Positions 8,526 to 16,358 of a stretch of 64,000 nucleotides of DNA are shown in pieces. The position numbers and the translations under genes were made by a program. Every line of letters starts with the position of its first letter. The stretch's first letter is position 1. The notes under the pieces are model-generated. The model was not told the origin of the DNA. It did not search any database and was given only the letters and a program-made list of their open reading frames with translations. Source of the stretch: Fusicatenibacter_A intestinipullorum (lineage in GTDB: Bacteria > Bacillota > Negativicutes > Acidaminococcales > Acidaminococcaceae); the NCBI GenBank assembly GCA_019117495.1, contig DWZP01000031.1:186001-250000 (forward strand), in the 5' to 3' direction.

Positions 8526-8577
8526 AAGATTTATTAAGGCTGCATTGCTTTAAGGGCAATGCCGGAAGGAGGAGCTT

Positions 8578-9003
8578 ATGTTAACTAACAGCGAACTTAC
8601 TGCTATTTTGCGCGAAAATGGCTATAAAGTTACGCCGCAGCGCCTGGCTGTGTACGAAACGCTGGCAGCAACGCATGACCATCCCAGTGCTGAAATGCTG
8701 TATAAAACGCTGCGCCCCAAATATCCTTCCATGAGTTTTGCTACCGTATATAAAACCGTGGAGATATTAAACAGGCTGCATGTCATCCAAATCATCAATA
8801 CCGGTGAGGACAGCTTCCGCTATGATGCCGACATCAGCGACCATCACCATGTGCAGTGCACCTGCTGCGGCAAGGTAGAGGATTTGTTTAATGTTGATTA
8901 CAGCGGTATTATGGCACAGGCCGAAAAAGAAAGCGGCTACAAATTAAGCGGGCACCAGTTCTATTTTTACGGGGTCTGCGAAAACTGCCGCAAAAAACAC
9001 TGA
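8578..9003 (+). CDS. Fur family regulator, PerR-type
   Basis: A 141-residue metal-dependent repressor starting at ATG 8578 after GGAAGGAGG. The winged-helix part (TPQRLAVYETL, then SFATVYKTVEIL) binds DNA. The dimer domain has two CxxC pairs for structural zinc (C94/C97 and C134/C137). Regulatory-site residues line up with Bacillus PerR: H35, D83, H89, H91 and D102 (PerR H37, D85, H91, H93, D104). The aspartate at the last position favours PerR (peroxide sensing by histidine oxidation) over Fur, which has glutamate there. The promoter is consensus and carries an inverted repeat. Which metal and targets it uses cannot be told from sequence. Confidence 0.87.
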   Translation: MLTNSELTAILRENGYKVTPQRLAVYETLAATHDHPSAEMLYKTLRPKYPSMSFATVYKTVEILNRLHVIQIINTGEDSFRYDADISDHHHVQCTCCGKVEDLFNVDYSGIMAQAEKESGYKLSGHQFYFYGVCENCRKKH

Positions 9004-9013
9004 TTATGCTGAA

Positions 9014-9040
9014 AGGGCCCCGTTTGGGGCTCTGTTTATT
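9014..9040 (+). terminator. Intrinsic terminator after fur/perR
   Basis: Eight-pair hairpin AGGGCCCC (9014-9021) / GGGGCTCT (9026-9033), loop GTTT, then a T-rich tail. Confidence 0.7.
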
Positions 9041-9156
9041 TTCAGGGGAAAATAAAAGTTACAAATATTTAAAAAAATTTACTTTTTTATCAATCTTAAG
9101 TGCTTAACTTTTGCTATAATTATAAGGTATAAAAGTAAAAATGGGGAGGATTAACT

Positions 9157-9807
9157 ATGGAACTTGCCCAAAGAATTGAACATACATTATTAAAACCCGA
9201 AGCAACCGTTAAAGATATTATGCGTCTTTGCGACGAAGCGCAGAAGTACCACCTGTACGCCGTATGCGTAAATCCGTGCTATGTGCCGCTGGCAAAGCAT
9301 CTTTTGCAGGGCACGGAGGTAAAAGTTGTAACCGTGGTTGGTTTTCCGCTGGGCGCAACTTTCAGCAGCGTTAAAGCGCTGGAAGCCAAAACGGCAATGG
9401 AAGAACATGCCGACGAAATTGATATGGTTATGAATGTTTCGGCCTTTAAAACAGGCGATTATGCTGCCGTAACGGAAGATATCCGCCGCGTGGTGGAAGC
9501 AGCGGCGCCCTGCCCGGTAAAAGTTATTATCGAAGCGGCGTACCTTACTCCGCGTGAAAAACGCACTGCCTGCCGCATTATTGCCGACGGTGGCGCAAAA
9601 TTTGTAAAAACCTCCACCGGTTTCGGTAAAGGCGGCGCAACTGTGGAGGATGTAAAACTTTTGCACGAAGAAGCAGGCAAGTATGGTTTAAAGGTTAAAG
9701 CCGCAGGCGGAATCCGCGATGCGGAAACTGCCAAAGCCATGGTTGAAGCAGGCGCCGACCGCATAGGAACCAGCGCAGGCGCAGCCATTGCCGCAGGTGA
9801 AGCATGA
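9157..9807 (+). CDS. deoC: Deoxyribose-phosphate aldolase
   Basis: A 216-residue TIM-barrel aldolase that splits 2-deoxyribose 5-phosphate into acetaldehyde and glyceraldehyde 3-phosphate during nucleoside catabolism. Seen are IEHTLLKPEAT at the N-terminus, the EIDMVMNVSAFK strand, the Schiff-base lysine in FVKTSTGF, and the second active-site lysine in VKAAGGIR. Length matches bacterial DeoC. ATG 9157 follows GGGGAGG. The last codons overlap the next gene by 4 nt (ATGA), so it is coupled to the metallo-hydrolase walJ. Confidence 0.95.
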   Translation: MELAQRIEHTLLKPEATVKDIMRLCDEAQKYHLYAVCVNPCYVPLAKHLLQGTEVKVVTVVGFPLGATFSSVKALEAKTAMEEHADEIDMVMNVSAFKTGDYAAVTEDIRRVVEAAAPCPVKVIIEAAYLTPREKRTACRIIADGGAKFVKTSTGFGKGGATVEDVKLLHEEAGKYGLKVKAAGGIRDAETAKAMVEAGADRIGTSAGAAIAAGEA

Positions 9808-10580
9808 CGGGCGAGTTTAAAATTTCCGTGCTGGCCAGCGGCAGCAAAGGCAATGCCACCATTATTACAGCGGGCGGCAAAAACTTTTTGATAGATGCCG
9901 GTATCAGCTGCCGTCAGCTTACACAGCGCATAAAAGAAACCGGCATGCAGCCGGAGGATTTGGACGGCGTGCTTTTAACGCACGAACACCGCGACCATAT
10001 CAGCGGCCTGCCGGTATTCAGCCGTAAATACCGCTTGCCGGTGTTTGCCAACGAGCCAACATGGCGCAGTTTTCCGCAGCGCAGCGAAATGGAACGCAGC
10101 TGCTGCCGTTTGCTGCCCAAGTGCCTGGAAACGGAAGGGCTAAAAATTGAAAACTTTGCCGTTCCGCATGACGCGGCAGGTGCTGTAGGCTATGTGTTCA
10201 GCTATGCCGGTGCGCGCTGCGTGTACCTTACGGACGTTGGCTTTATTACGGAAGAAATTAAAAATAACGTTGCCGGTGCGGATACACTGGTGCTTGAAGC
10301 AAACCACGACGAAGAAATGCTTAAAAAAGGCATTTACCCATATGCCTTAAAGCAGCGCATTCTGGGCACGCGCGGGCATTTATCCAACAAAGCCGCGGGA
10401 TGGCTGCTTTCGCAGATGGAGCGGCTGCCGGGTGAAGTAATTCTGGCGCATCTCAGCCAGGAAAACAACAAGCCGGAGCTTGCGCTTAAAACGGTGCGCG
10501 GAATTTTGGAAGCAGGAGAAACCGGCGGGGATACGCAAATATATGTAGCCTCGCAGGATGAAATAGTAAAAAATTATTGA
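9804..10580 (+). CDS. walJ: MBL-fold metallo-hydrolase, WalJ/YycJ family
   Basis: A 258-residue metallo-beta-lactamase-fold protein. The metal-binding motif THEHRDH follows ASGSKGNATII and LIDAGIS, the signature start of YycJ/WalJ. Later metal ligands fit YLTDVGF and the EANHDEEML region. In Bacillus this family is a 5'-to-3' exonuclease linked to the WalRK locus and to DNA repair. Here it follows deoC by overlap and precedes an htrA gene. The walJ-htrA-rlmH order is the conserved tail of the Firmicute yyc (wal) cluster, although walRK itself is absent here. Confidence 0.88.
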   Translation: MTGEFKISVLASGSKGNATIITAGGKNFLIDAGISCRQLTQRIKETGMQPEDLDGVLLTHEHRDHISGLPVFSRKYRLPVFANEPTWRSFPQRSEMERSCCRLLPKCLETEGLKIENFAVPHDAAGAVGYVFSYAGARCVYLTDVGFITEEIKNNVAGADTLVLEANHDEEMLKKGIYPYALKQRILGTRGHLSNKAAGWLLSQMERLPGEVILAHLSQENNKPELALKTVRGILEAGETGGDTQIYVASQDEIVKNY

Positions 10581-10592
10581 GGGGTGTAAAAA

Positions 10593-11696
10593 ATGCAGAA
10601 AACATTGCTTAAAAAATCAATGAATTTATTTTTGTGCGGCATATTAAGCACGACCGTGCTTTTAGGCGGCTGCGGCATCGGCAATACTGCCAATACGCAG
10701 AAAGAAGAACAGCCTGCCGCCGCAGTTCAGCAGGAAGTAAAGCTTTCCGGCGCGCGCAACACGCCGGTAGTGGTAGCGGCGCAAAAAGTTGGCCCTGCCG
10801 TTGTAGGCATAACCAACAAAGCCTATGTGCGCGACTTTTTTAACCGCGTGCAGCTTACCGAGCGCGGCACCGGCAGCGGCGTTATTTATGACAAAAGCGG
10901 CCTGATTGCCACCAACAACCACGTTGTGGAAGGCGCGCAGGAAATTATCGTGAGCCTGACGGACGGGCGCAGCGTTAAAGGCAAGGTGCTTGGCGCAGAT
11001 GCCGCAACAGACCTTGCCGTTGTTAAAATTGATGTTGATGAAGATTTGCCGGTAGCAAAATTCGGCGATTCTTCCACCTTGCAGGTTGGTGAACCTGCTA
11101 TTGCCATCGGCAATCCGCTGGGGCTGGAATTCCGCGGCAGCGTAACGGTTGGCGTTATCAGCGCGTTAAACCGCTCTATCGAACTGGGCGACCGCAAGTT
11201 TAACCTTATTCAGACTGATGCCGCCATTAACCCCGGCAACTCCGGCGGCGCGCTTGTTAATGCCGACGGCGAGGTTGTGGGCATTAACTCTGCCAAAGTA
11301 GCGGTAAGCGGCGTTGAAGGCATTGGTTTTGCCATCCCGGTAAACTCTGCCAAACCGATTTTGGACGAGCTTGCCCAGCACGGACGCATTGCACGCCCGT
11401 ATATCGGCGCCAGCCTGATTGATAAAGATATTTCCGCACGTTATGGCTTTGACCTTGATTTGCACGGCGGCATTTTTGTAATGAAAATTGTTACCGGCGG
11501 CCCGGTTTATAATGCAGGCATGCGCCCCGGCGACATTATTTTAACCTTTGACGGCGCTAAAGTGGAAACCGTGCCTGAACTGCGCACCAAACTTGCAGAA
11601 AAGAAAGTTGGCGACACCGTTGCCATTGTTGTACTGCGTGCAGGCATTGAGCGCACCTTGCAGGTAACTTTGCAGGAAATGCCGGAGGGAAACTGA
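10593..11696 (+). CDS. htrA: HtrA/DegP-type serine protease, lipoprotein-like
   Basis: A 367-residue envelope protease. The N-terminus is a lipoprotein signal with lipobox LGGC (Cys27), so the enzyme should be lipid-anchored rather than held by a transmembrane helix. The catalytic triad is visible: His110 (ATNNHVVEG), Asp140 (ATDLAVVKI) and Ser217 (GNSGGAL). One PDZ domain follows (from about residue 275, with GGPVYNAGMRPGDIIL). HtrA degrades or refolds damaged secreted proteins. It lies between walJ and rlmH, the order found in many Firmicutes, where HtrA (YycK) is usually anchored by a single helix. Confidence 0.93.
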   Translation: MQKTLLKKSMNLFLCGILSTTVLLGGCGIGNTANTQKEEQPAAAVQQEVKLSGARNTPVVVAAQKVGPAVVGITNKAYVRDFFNRVQLTERGTGSGVIYDKSGLIATNNHVVEGAQEIIVSLTDGRSVKGKVLGADAATDLAVVKIDVDEDLPVAKFGDSSTLQVGEPAIAIGNPLGLEFRGSVTVGVISALNRSIELGDRKFNLIQTDAAINPGNSGGALVNADGEVVGINSAKVAVSGVEGIGFAIPVNSAKPILDELAQHGRIARPYIGASLIDKDISARYGFDLDLHGGIFVMKIVTGGPVYNAGMRPGDIILTFDGAKVETVPELRTKLAEKKVGDTVAIVVLRAGIERTLQVTLQEMPEGN

Positions 11697-11697
11697 T

Positions 11698-12177
11698 ATG
11701 AAAATCAGCCTCGTCTGCGTAGGTAAAATTAAGGAAAAATACCTTACCGAAGGCATTGCCGAGTTTACCAAACGCCTGACGCCGTACTGCAAGCTGGAAA
11801 CCATTGCCATTAGCGAAGAAAAAATGCCGGATAACCCTTCGCCTGCCGAAAAAGAGCAGGTGCTGGCTAAAGAAACGGAGCGTTTGATAAACGCCATACC
11901 GGCAAGCGCTTATGTGGTGCTTTTGGATTTGCAGGGCAGGGAAATAACCTCGCCGCAGCTGGCGGAACTGTTTGATGGCTGGGCACTGGCGGGCAAAAGC
12001 CATATCGCCTTTGTTATTGGCGGCGCGTTTGGCTACACGGACGCTTTGCGCAGGCGCGCAGATATGCGCTGGAGCTTTTCAAAACTAACTTTTACGCACC
12101 AGATGATACGCCTTTTATTGGTAGAACAAATTTACCGCGCTTTTAAAATAAGCCGCGGCGAAAAATACCATTGGTGA
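11698..12177 (+). CDS. rlmH: 23S rRNA pseudouridine-1915 N3-methyltransferase RlmH
   Basis: A 159-residue SPOUT methyltransferase that methylates pseudouridine 1915 in helix 69 of 23S rRNA. The knot region is clear (FVIGGAFGYTDALRRRAD, then LTFTHQMIRLLLVEQIYRAF), and the C-terminus ends in the invariant KYHW-type tail (YHW). The start is 2 nt past the htrA stop, with a GGAGG site inside the end of htrA, so the two genes are one transcription unit. A strong terminator follows. Confidence 0.95.
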   Translation: MKISLVCVGKIKEKYLTEGIAEFTKRLTPYCKLETIAISEEKMPDNPSPAEKEQVLAKETERLINAIPASAYVVLLDLQGREITSPQLAELFDGWALAGKSHIAFVIGGAFGYTDALRRRADMRWSFSKLTFTHQMIRLLLVEQIYRAFKISRGEKYHW

Positions 12178-12196
12178 AAGCAATTTAATAAGAATT

Positions 12197-12232
12197 AAAA
12201 GCCGCAGTTCACTTTATGAACTGCGGCTTTTT
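12197..12232. terminator. Bidirectional intrinsic terminator
   Basis: Perfect stem AAAAGCCGCAGTTC (12197-12210) / GAACTGCGGCTTTT (12218-12231) between rlmH and the convergent GNAT gene, with A and T runs on the two sides. Confidence 0.85.
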
Positions 12233-12274
12233 GCTTAAAATTAATATAATGTTTTTGAATGAATTTTTTATGAT

Positions 12275-12616
12275 TTATCTGTGGATGTACATTCTTGACA
12301 TGTTTGGTTCGCCATCTCCTTGAACCATGCATAAAAATTCCCAACCATATTTTTCATAAAAGCCGGTATGGTCGGTAAGTAAACAAACAGGCGTTATGGA
12401 TTTATGTTTTAAATCATCCAATGCAGTTTTCAGCAAATTACCGGCTATACCTTGGCAGCGATAGTCCGTTTCTGTATAAACAGCGCATATGTTGGGAGTG
12501 AGGTCCTTGCGGTTATGAAAATCGTTTTCAATAACGCCGAGCCCTCCAACGATTTTATCACCGTCTAAACAAAGATACCAGCCGTATTCTGTTTTATTAT
12601 CAAGATAAGCATCCAT
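12275..12616 (-). CDS. GNAT family N-acetyltransferase, 5' end damaged
   Basis: The first usable in-frame ATG (12616) gives only 113 residues, yet the same frame continues upstream with convincing GNAT sequence (TYITLRQKPLL, then AAEWFHSKW and EAYLESM) and no start codon. A GTG with a GGAG site lies just upstream in another frame. Adding one base to the T run at 12719-12722 (plus strand) would join them and give about 150 residues. The acetyl-CoA binding segment (YRCQGIAGNLL) and C-terminal EKYGWEFL are intact. The gene is therefore either frameshifted or misread at one base. Substrate unknown. Confidence 0.7.
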   Translation of the reverse strand: MDAYLDNKTEYGWYLCLDGDKIVGGLGVIENDFHNRKDLTPNICAVYTETDYRCQGIAGNLLKTALDDLKHKSITPVCLLTDHTGFYEKYGWEFLCMVQGDGEPNMSRMYIHR

Positions 12617-12762
12617 ACTTTCAAGATAAGCCTCTTTGGGAACCTGCCATTTACTATGAAACCATTCTGCGGCAGTTTCTTTTAATAGAGGCTTTTGCCT
12701 TAAAGTAATATAAGTATATTTTCCACACTTTTCTCCGTTTAAATTTATATAAAATCAAAAAC

Positions 12763-13338
12763 TCAATACACTAAAACACCGATAATACCGCTGATGAGCA
12801 TCAGGCTGATTGCCCCTACTTTGCGGTAGTAGTGCAGGTAAAACAGTACGGCAAGCACAGGTATGCCAGTGGGGTTAAAGGTGCTGCTTTCGCTGGTAGC
12901 ATTGTCTATCGGGAAAACGGTAATATCTAAAAAGAAAATTACCGCCGTAATCATAAAGGCAATAACCGCCGGGCGGATGCCGCACAGCGCTTCTTTAACA
13001 AGGCGCGACTGGCTGAACTTTTCCAACGAGCGGGCAACAAAATAAACAATAATAAACGAAGGCAGTGATACGCCGAGCGTGGCGATAAACGACCCCATAA
13101 ACGCCGGTACAAAATCAGGCCCGCACACGCGCGCTCCAACATAGGTTGCAGTATTGACGGCAATCGGACCTGGCGTCATTTGCGAAATGGTGATAATACG
13201 TGCGTATTCTGCTGCCGGAATCCACCCGTGTGCCAAAACCTCCTGCTGAATGACGCTGACCATGGCAAGCCCGCCGCCGAAGGAGAATAGGCCGATTTTA
13301 AAGAACACAAAAAACAAATCCCAGTAAATGCCCATCAT
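12763..13338 (-). CDS. Chromate transporter family protein, ChrA half (second gene)
   Basis: A 191-residue membrane protein of the short-chain chromate transporter type, with about six hydrophobic segments. The family motif FFKIGLFSFGGGLAMV lies near the N-terminus and the TPGPIAVNTATYVG motif follows. It overlaps the stop of the preceding gene by 4 nt and shares its ribosome site region. Two homologous half-size proteins encoded side by side is the normal arrangement for this family, and they probably form a heterodimer. Chromate is the named substrate for the family, but in an anaerobe the physiological anion is unknown. Confidence 0.85.
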   Translation of the reverse strand: MMGIYWDLFFVFFKIGLFSFGGGLAMVSVIQQEVLAHGWIPAAEYARIITISQMTPGPIAVNTATYVGARVCGPDFVPAFMGSFIATLGVSLPSFIIVYFVARSLEKFSQSRLVKEALCGIRPAVIAFMITAVIFFLDITVFPIDNATSESSTFNPTGIPVLAVLFYLHYYRKVGAISLMLISGIIGVLVY

Positions 13339-13898
13339 TCAGCCCTCCTTCCCAAAAGACGGTAAGCGGCAATGGCGTACAGCGCCGCCGCGATAACGGT
13401 AGAGGCAATGCCAAAGCCCAAAACGTAAATTTCCGCAACGGAAATTAAAAGTATAGCCCACCCAAGTTTGTTGCTGACGGAAGAAGCAAACATTTTTTTT
13501 GTGGCAACTACCAAAAGCACAGTGATGGCGGCGTTAACTCCGGCGAAGAATTTTAAAATATAAGTGTTGCTGTCCAGTCCGCTGGAAGCAAACAGCATGG
13601 CAATGGCAAAAATAATTAAAAACGAGGGCAGCACTACGCCGATGGTGCAGACAAGCGCGCCCATAATTCCTGCCAGGCGGTAGCCTAAAAAAGTGGCGGA
13701 GTTAACGGCAATAACGCCCGGCAGCGACTGTGCAATCGCCAGCACGTCGGTAATGTCCTTATCGTCAATCCAGCCCTGGCGTTCAACAAATTCGTCGCGG
13801 ATTAAGGGAATCATGGCAAGGCCGCCGCCGATAGTGAACAGCCCTATTTTAAAAAACACATTAAACATGTGCAGGTAGTTTACTTGTTTTTGCTGCAT
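13335..13898 (-). CDS. Chromate transporter family protein, ChrA half (first gene)
   Basis: A 187-residue membrane protein, paralogous to its neighbour. It carries FFKIGLFTIGGGLAMIPLI and SLPGVIAVNSATFLGYRLAG. Two starts are possible: ATG 13898 has a weak AAGAAG site and is preferred; ATG 13922 would add eight residues but has no close site. The gene is first in a two-gene unit and is coupled to the second half by a 4-nt overlap. Role: inner-membrane anion transport of the CHR superfamily; true substrate unknown. Confidence 0.84.
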   Translation of the reverse strand: MQQKQVNYLHMFNVFFKIGLFTIGGGLAMIPLIRDEFVERQGWIDDKDITDVLAIAQSLPGVIAVNSATFLGYRLAGIMGALVCTIGVVLPSFLIIFAIAMLFASSGLDSNTYILKFFAGVNAAITVLLVVATKKMFASSVSNKLGWAILLISVAEIYVLGFGIASTVIAAALYAIAAYRLLGRRAE

Positions 13899-14052
13899 AT
13901 CAACACTTCTTTCCCAAAACATAATTAACAGGTGATAAATATATTATCTCCTAAATATGCAGGCTTGGCAAGTTAAATTGTGGATATGTTATTGTTTATG
14001 TCATTTAGTTTTAATTTGCGTTACGGCTTTGTATTTACGTTAATATTTTCTA

Positions 14053-14645
14053 ATTTACTTTTTTACACATCTTCATTCTTTTGAGTGACCAAAAGAACGA
14101 AGCAAGAAAAGTCATGCGGCAAACAAAAATTTACAGATTTTGTTGCTAAAGCAAAAAATCTGCATGCGGTACGCCGGAACCAATAAAAATTTCCACGAAA
14201 CTCGCTGCGCTCAAACATCGGGAAATTTTTATTGGCTTTCAGTAAATACCGCTAAATTTTTAATGCCGCGATTTTCTCTGTGTCATACTTTTTATATGCT
14301 TAATTTACGTTTTTAACTTAGTGTTATAATTTACAACTATTATTATCAAAAACAATTTACATTACTGCTTTACTTAAAACTTATGGCAACATTGCTATTG
14401 TTCATAACAATTTACCTAAAGTACGAATTTGGGCGAAGCGCGACATTCAAAAAATAGGCAAACTTATAATTAAGGCACTTGCAGCGTTTGCCGAGGACTG
14501 TTTGAGTTTGCGCAGCAAACGAGTTCCGCAGGAGCTGCAAGTGCCAGCTTATTTATTTCTTTTGCCGTTTATTTTTTTGCTAGCCGCGAAACTTTCTTGG
14601 TTCGTTCTTTGGTTACAAAGAATGAACATGAGTAGTAAAGTAAAT
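14053..14645. mobile_element. MITE-like noncoding element with imperfect terminal inverted repeats
   Basis: About 590 bp without a credible gene. The two ends are inverted copies of each other over about 60 bases. The left end begins ATTTACTTTTTTACACAT and runs through CATTCTTT and AAGAACGAAGCAAGAAA. The right end, read on the other strand, begins ATTTACTTTACTACTCAT and keeps the same blocks with small gaps. Inside are two more inverted repeats: CCAATAAAAATTTCC (14180-14194) with GGAAATTTTTATTGG (14221-14235), and GGCACTTGCAGC (14474-14485) with GCTGCAAGTGCC (14534-14545). A 61-codon frame at 14502-14687 is not believable. No clear target-site duplication was found. Confidence 0.55.
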
Positions 14646-14714
14646 AAAAAATATAATAAAGTAACTACAAAGACTAAACATATGTAAAAACTTATATCAA
14701 ACTCAGGTTACTGT

Positions 14715-14742
14715 TTGACAATAATTAAAAATTCATTATAAT
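14715..14742 (+). promoter_or_regulatory. Consensus promoter of the antisense antitoxin RNA
   Basis: TTGACA (14715-14720), 16-nt spacer, TATAAT (14737-14742). It fires toward the 3' end of the convergent small toxin gene and has no open frame downstream. Confidence 0.8.
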
Positions 14743-14749
14743 ATAAAGA

Positions 14750-14848
14750 AAGAGGGATAATCCGGTAGTCGCGTGTCGGTTCTCTCCTCGAATTAAAAGA
14801 ACTTGAAAGAAAGACCGGCTTCGACCAGAGCTGGTCTTATTTCATTTT
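14750..14848 (+). ncRNA. Putative antisense antitoxin RNA of a type I toxin-antitoxin pair
   Basis: A roughly 95-nt RNA predicted from the strong promoter above. It ends at a hairpin (AAGACC 14811-14816 with GGTCTT 14833-14838, inner GACCAG/CTGGTC) followed by T-rich sequence. It overlaps the 3' untranslated part of the reverse-strand toxin mRNA. It contains GGGATAATCCG (14754-14764) and GGTTCTCTCCTCG (14778-14790), both complementary to the toxin 5' leader. Extent is inferred, not measured. Confidence 0.6.
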
Positions 14849-14854
14849 ACGCCG

Positions 14855-14932
14855 TTATTTGCGTATCGAAATAATGATAGCAACGAGCGTTCCAAAGGCA
14901 ATCATTAAAGAAAGCGATTCGTATGTTGTCAT
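14855..14932 (-). CDS. Putative holin-like small toxin (type I toxin-antitoxin)
   Basis: A 25-residue peptide, MTTYESLSLM followed by a hydrophobic helix (IAFGTLVAIIISI) and a basic RK end. This is the pattern of the short holin-like toxin family of Firmicutes (MTxYEaLsLMiaFg). The ribosome site GGGAGGTGAT sits 5-6 nt before the ATG. The 5' leader has CGGATTATCCC (14971-14981), which can pair with the mRNA's own 3' region (14754-14764), a long-range fold typical of type I toxin mRNAs. A -10 TATACT lies upstream on this strand. The convergent promoter at 14715 would make the antitoxin RNA. It would act by damaging the cytoplasmic membrane. Confidence 0.75.
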   Translation of the reverse strand: MTTYESLSLMIAFGTLVAIIISIRK

Positions 14933-15018
14933 TGCTATCACCTCCCTGAAAGCAGGAGGAACCAACCTATCGGATTATCCCATGCAAAATAGTATAGCAG
15001 ATGAATATGTAAAAATAA

Positions 15019-15049
15019 ACCCCTGAAAAAATTTTTTCAGGGGTTTGTG
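15019..15049. terminator. Bidirectional intrinsic terminator
   Basis: AAACCCCTGAAAAAA pairs with TTTTTTCAGGGGTTT (within 15019-15049). It ends the OFA transporter gene, which is read on the minus strand. Confidence 0.8.
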
Positions 15050-15053
15050 TGTC

Positions 15054-16274
15054 TTAATGTTTTTGTATTTCTATATCCACCGATGTGCGCCATTTTAAAA
15101 TAAACGCAACGATAAGGCTTAACACAAATGCCGCTGCAAAAACATACAGCGTTGCCGTGTAGCCACTGGTGGTTTCGCGCATGTAGGATAACAGCAGAGG
15201 CCCGGCAATGCCGGCCAGCCCCCACGCCGTTAAAATTTTGCCGTGGATGGCGCTTAATTCTTTCGTCCCGAACAAATCGCTTAAATACGCCGGCATGCAC
15301 GAAAAGCCGCCGCCGTAGCAGGAAATAATTACAAATACCAAAATCTGGAACAGCAGGGCATTAGCTGTTTGCGCCAGCAGGTAAAAAGCCGCTATTTCAA
15401 TAATGAAAAACAAAACATACACACTGCGCCTGCCAATATAATCGGAAACAGTGGACCAGGCAATGCGCCCGCCGCCGTTAATCAGCCCGATAATGCCAAC
15501 CATGGAAGCGGCTGCTTCCGGCGTCATGCCTGCAACCTCCTGCGCCATGGGCGAAGCTACTGCCAAAAGCCCGATGCCGCAGGTGATGTTGGTAAAGAAT
15601 ATCCACCACAGTGCGTAAAACTGCCAGGTTTTAAGTGCCTGCGCAGCAGTATAGCTTTTGGGCTGCAAAAGTGTGGTGTAGCCGCTTTTGGTTTGCTGCT
15701 CCTGCGGCTGTGTTTTGGGCGGCTCTAAATATGAGGCGGAAAGCACCATAATTACCATGTAGGCTGCGCCCAGAATAATAAAGTTTTGCATAAGCCCGTA
15801 AGCTGCAACAAGGTGCTGCATTAACGGCCCGGCAATTAAACTTGCAAAGCCAAAGCCCATAATGGCAAGCCCGGTAGCAAAGCCGCGGTTATTGGGAAAC
15901 CATTTAACCAAAGTTGATACCGGCGTTATATAGCCAACACCCAGCCCAATGCCGCCGATAAAACCATAAAACAAATACAGCAGCGCAAGGCTTTTTAAAT
16001 GTACGGCAAGGGCAGTGCCAAGCATGCCGGTGCAAAAAAACAGCGCGCTGGTAAAACCGCTTTTGCGCGGGCCGTGTTTTTCTACAAAGCCGCCTAAAAA
16101 ACCTGCGGAAAGCCCTAAAAACAAAATTGCAATGGAAAAAGCCCACGTTGTTTCCTGCAAGGTAAAGCCAAGTTCCGCCATAATGGGGCGGGTAAGTACG
16201 CTCCACGCATAAACGCTGCCGATGGAAATGTGGATGCCTACTGCTGCCAGTGCGATAAGCCATCTGTTTTTCAT
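15054..16274 (-). CDS. OFA family MFS transporter (oxalate/formate antiporter-like)
   Basis: A 406-residue, 12-helix major facilitator. ATG 16274 is chosen because AAGGAGA lies just before it; the frame extends further upstream but that part is leader. OFA-family marks are RWLIALAAVGIHISIGSVYAWSVL at the start, then the FVEKHGPRKSG loop and GIGLGVGYITPVSTLVKWFPNNRG. Known members exchange formate and oxalate, although many carry other carboxylates. The gene is preceded by a ZTP (pfl) riboswitch with its own terminator, which ties its expression to one-carbon/folate status and supports a formate-related substrate. It is a single-gene unit. Confidence 0.85.
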   Translation of the reverse strand: MKNRWLIALAAVGIHISIGSVYAWSVLTRPIMAELGFTLQETTWAFSIAILFLGLSAGFLGGFVEKHGPRKSGFTSALFFCTGMLGTALAVHLKSLALLYLFYGFIGGIGLGVGYITPVSTLVKWFPNNRGFATGLAIMGFGFASLIAGPLMQHLVAAYGLMQNFIILGAAYMVIMVLSASYLEPPKTQPQEQQTKSGYTTLLQPKSYTAAQALKTWQFYALWWIFFTNITCGIGLLAVASPMAQEVAGMTPEAAASMVGIIGLINGGGRIAWSTVSDYIGRRSVYVLFFIIEIAAFYLLAQTANALLFQILVFVIISCYGGGFSCMPAYLSDLFGTKELSAIHGKILTAWGLAGIAGPLLLSYMRETTSGYTATLYVFAAAFVLSLIVAFILKWRTSVDIEIQKH

Positions 16275-16320
16275 GATAAAATCTCCTTTACTGTGCAACG
16301 AAGGAGAGAAACATCCAGAC

Positions 16321-16358
16321 AAAAAAGCCGTCCGGGCATTTCTCTCTGCCCAGACGGC
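16321..16358 (-). terminator. Riboswitch-controlled terminator of the OFA transporter
   Basis: On the minus strand GCCGTCTGGGCA (16358-16347) pairs with TGCCCGGACGGC (16338-16327) and is followed by TTTTTT. The 5' arm is the conserved CCGTCTGGGCA of the ZTP aptamer, so ligand binding and termination compete. Confidence 0.82.

Noticed and set aside
14502..14687. A 61-codon open frame in the MITE-like element
   Set aside because: It runs through inverted repeats, has no ribosome site, and extends beyond the element end.
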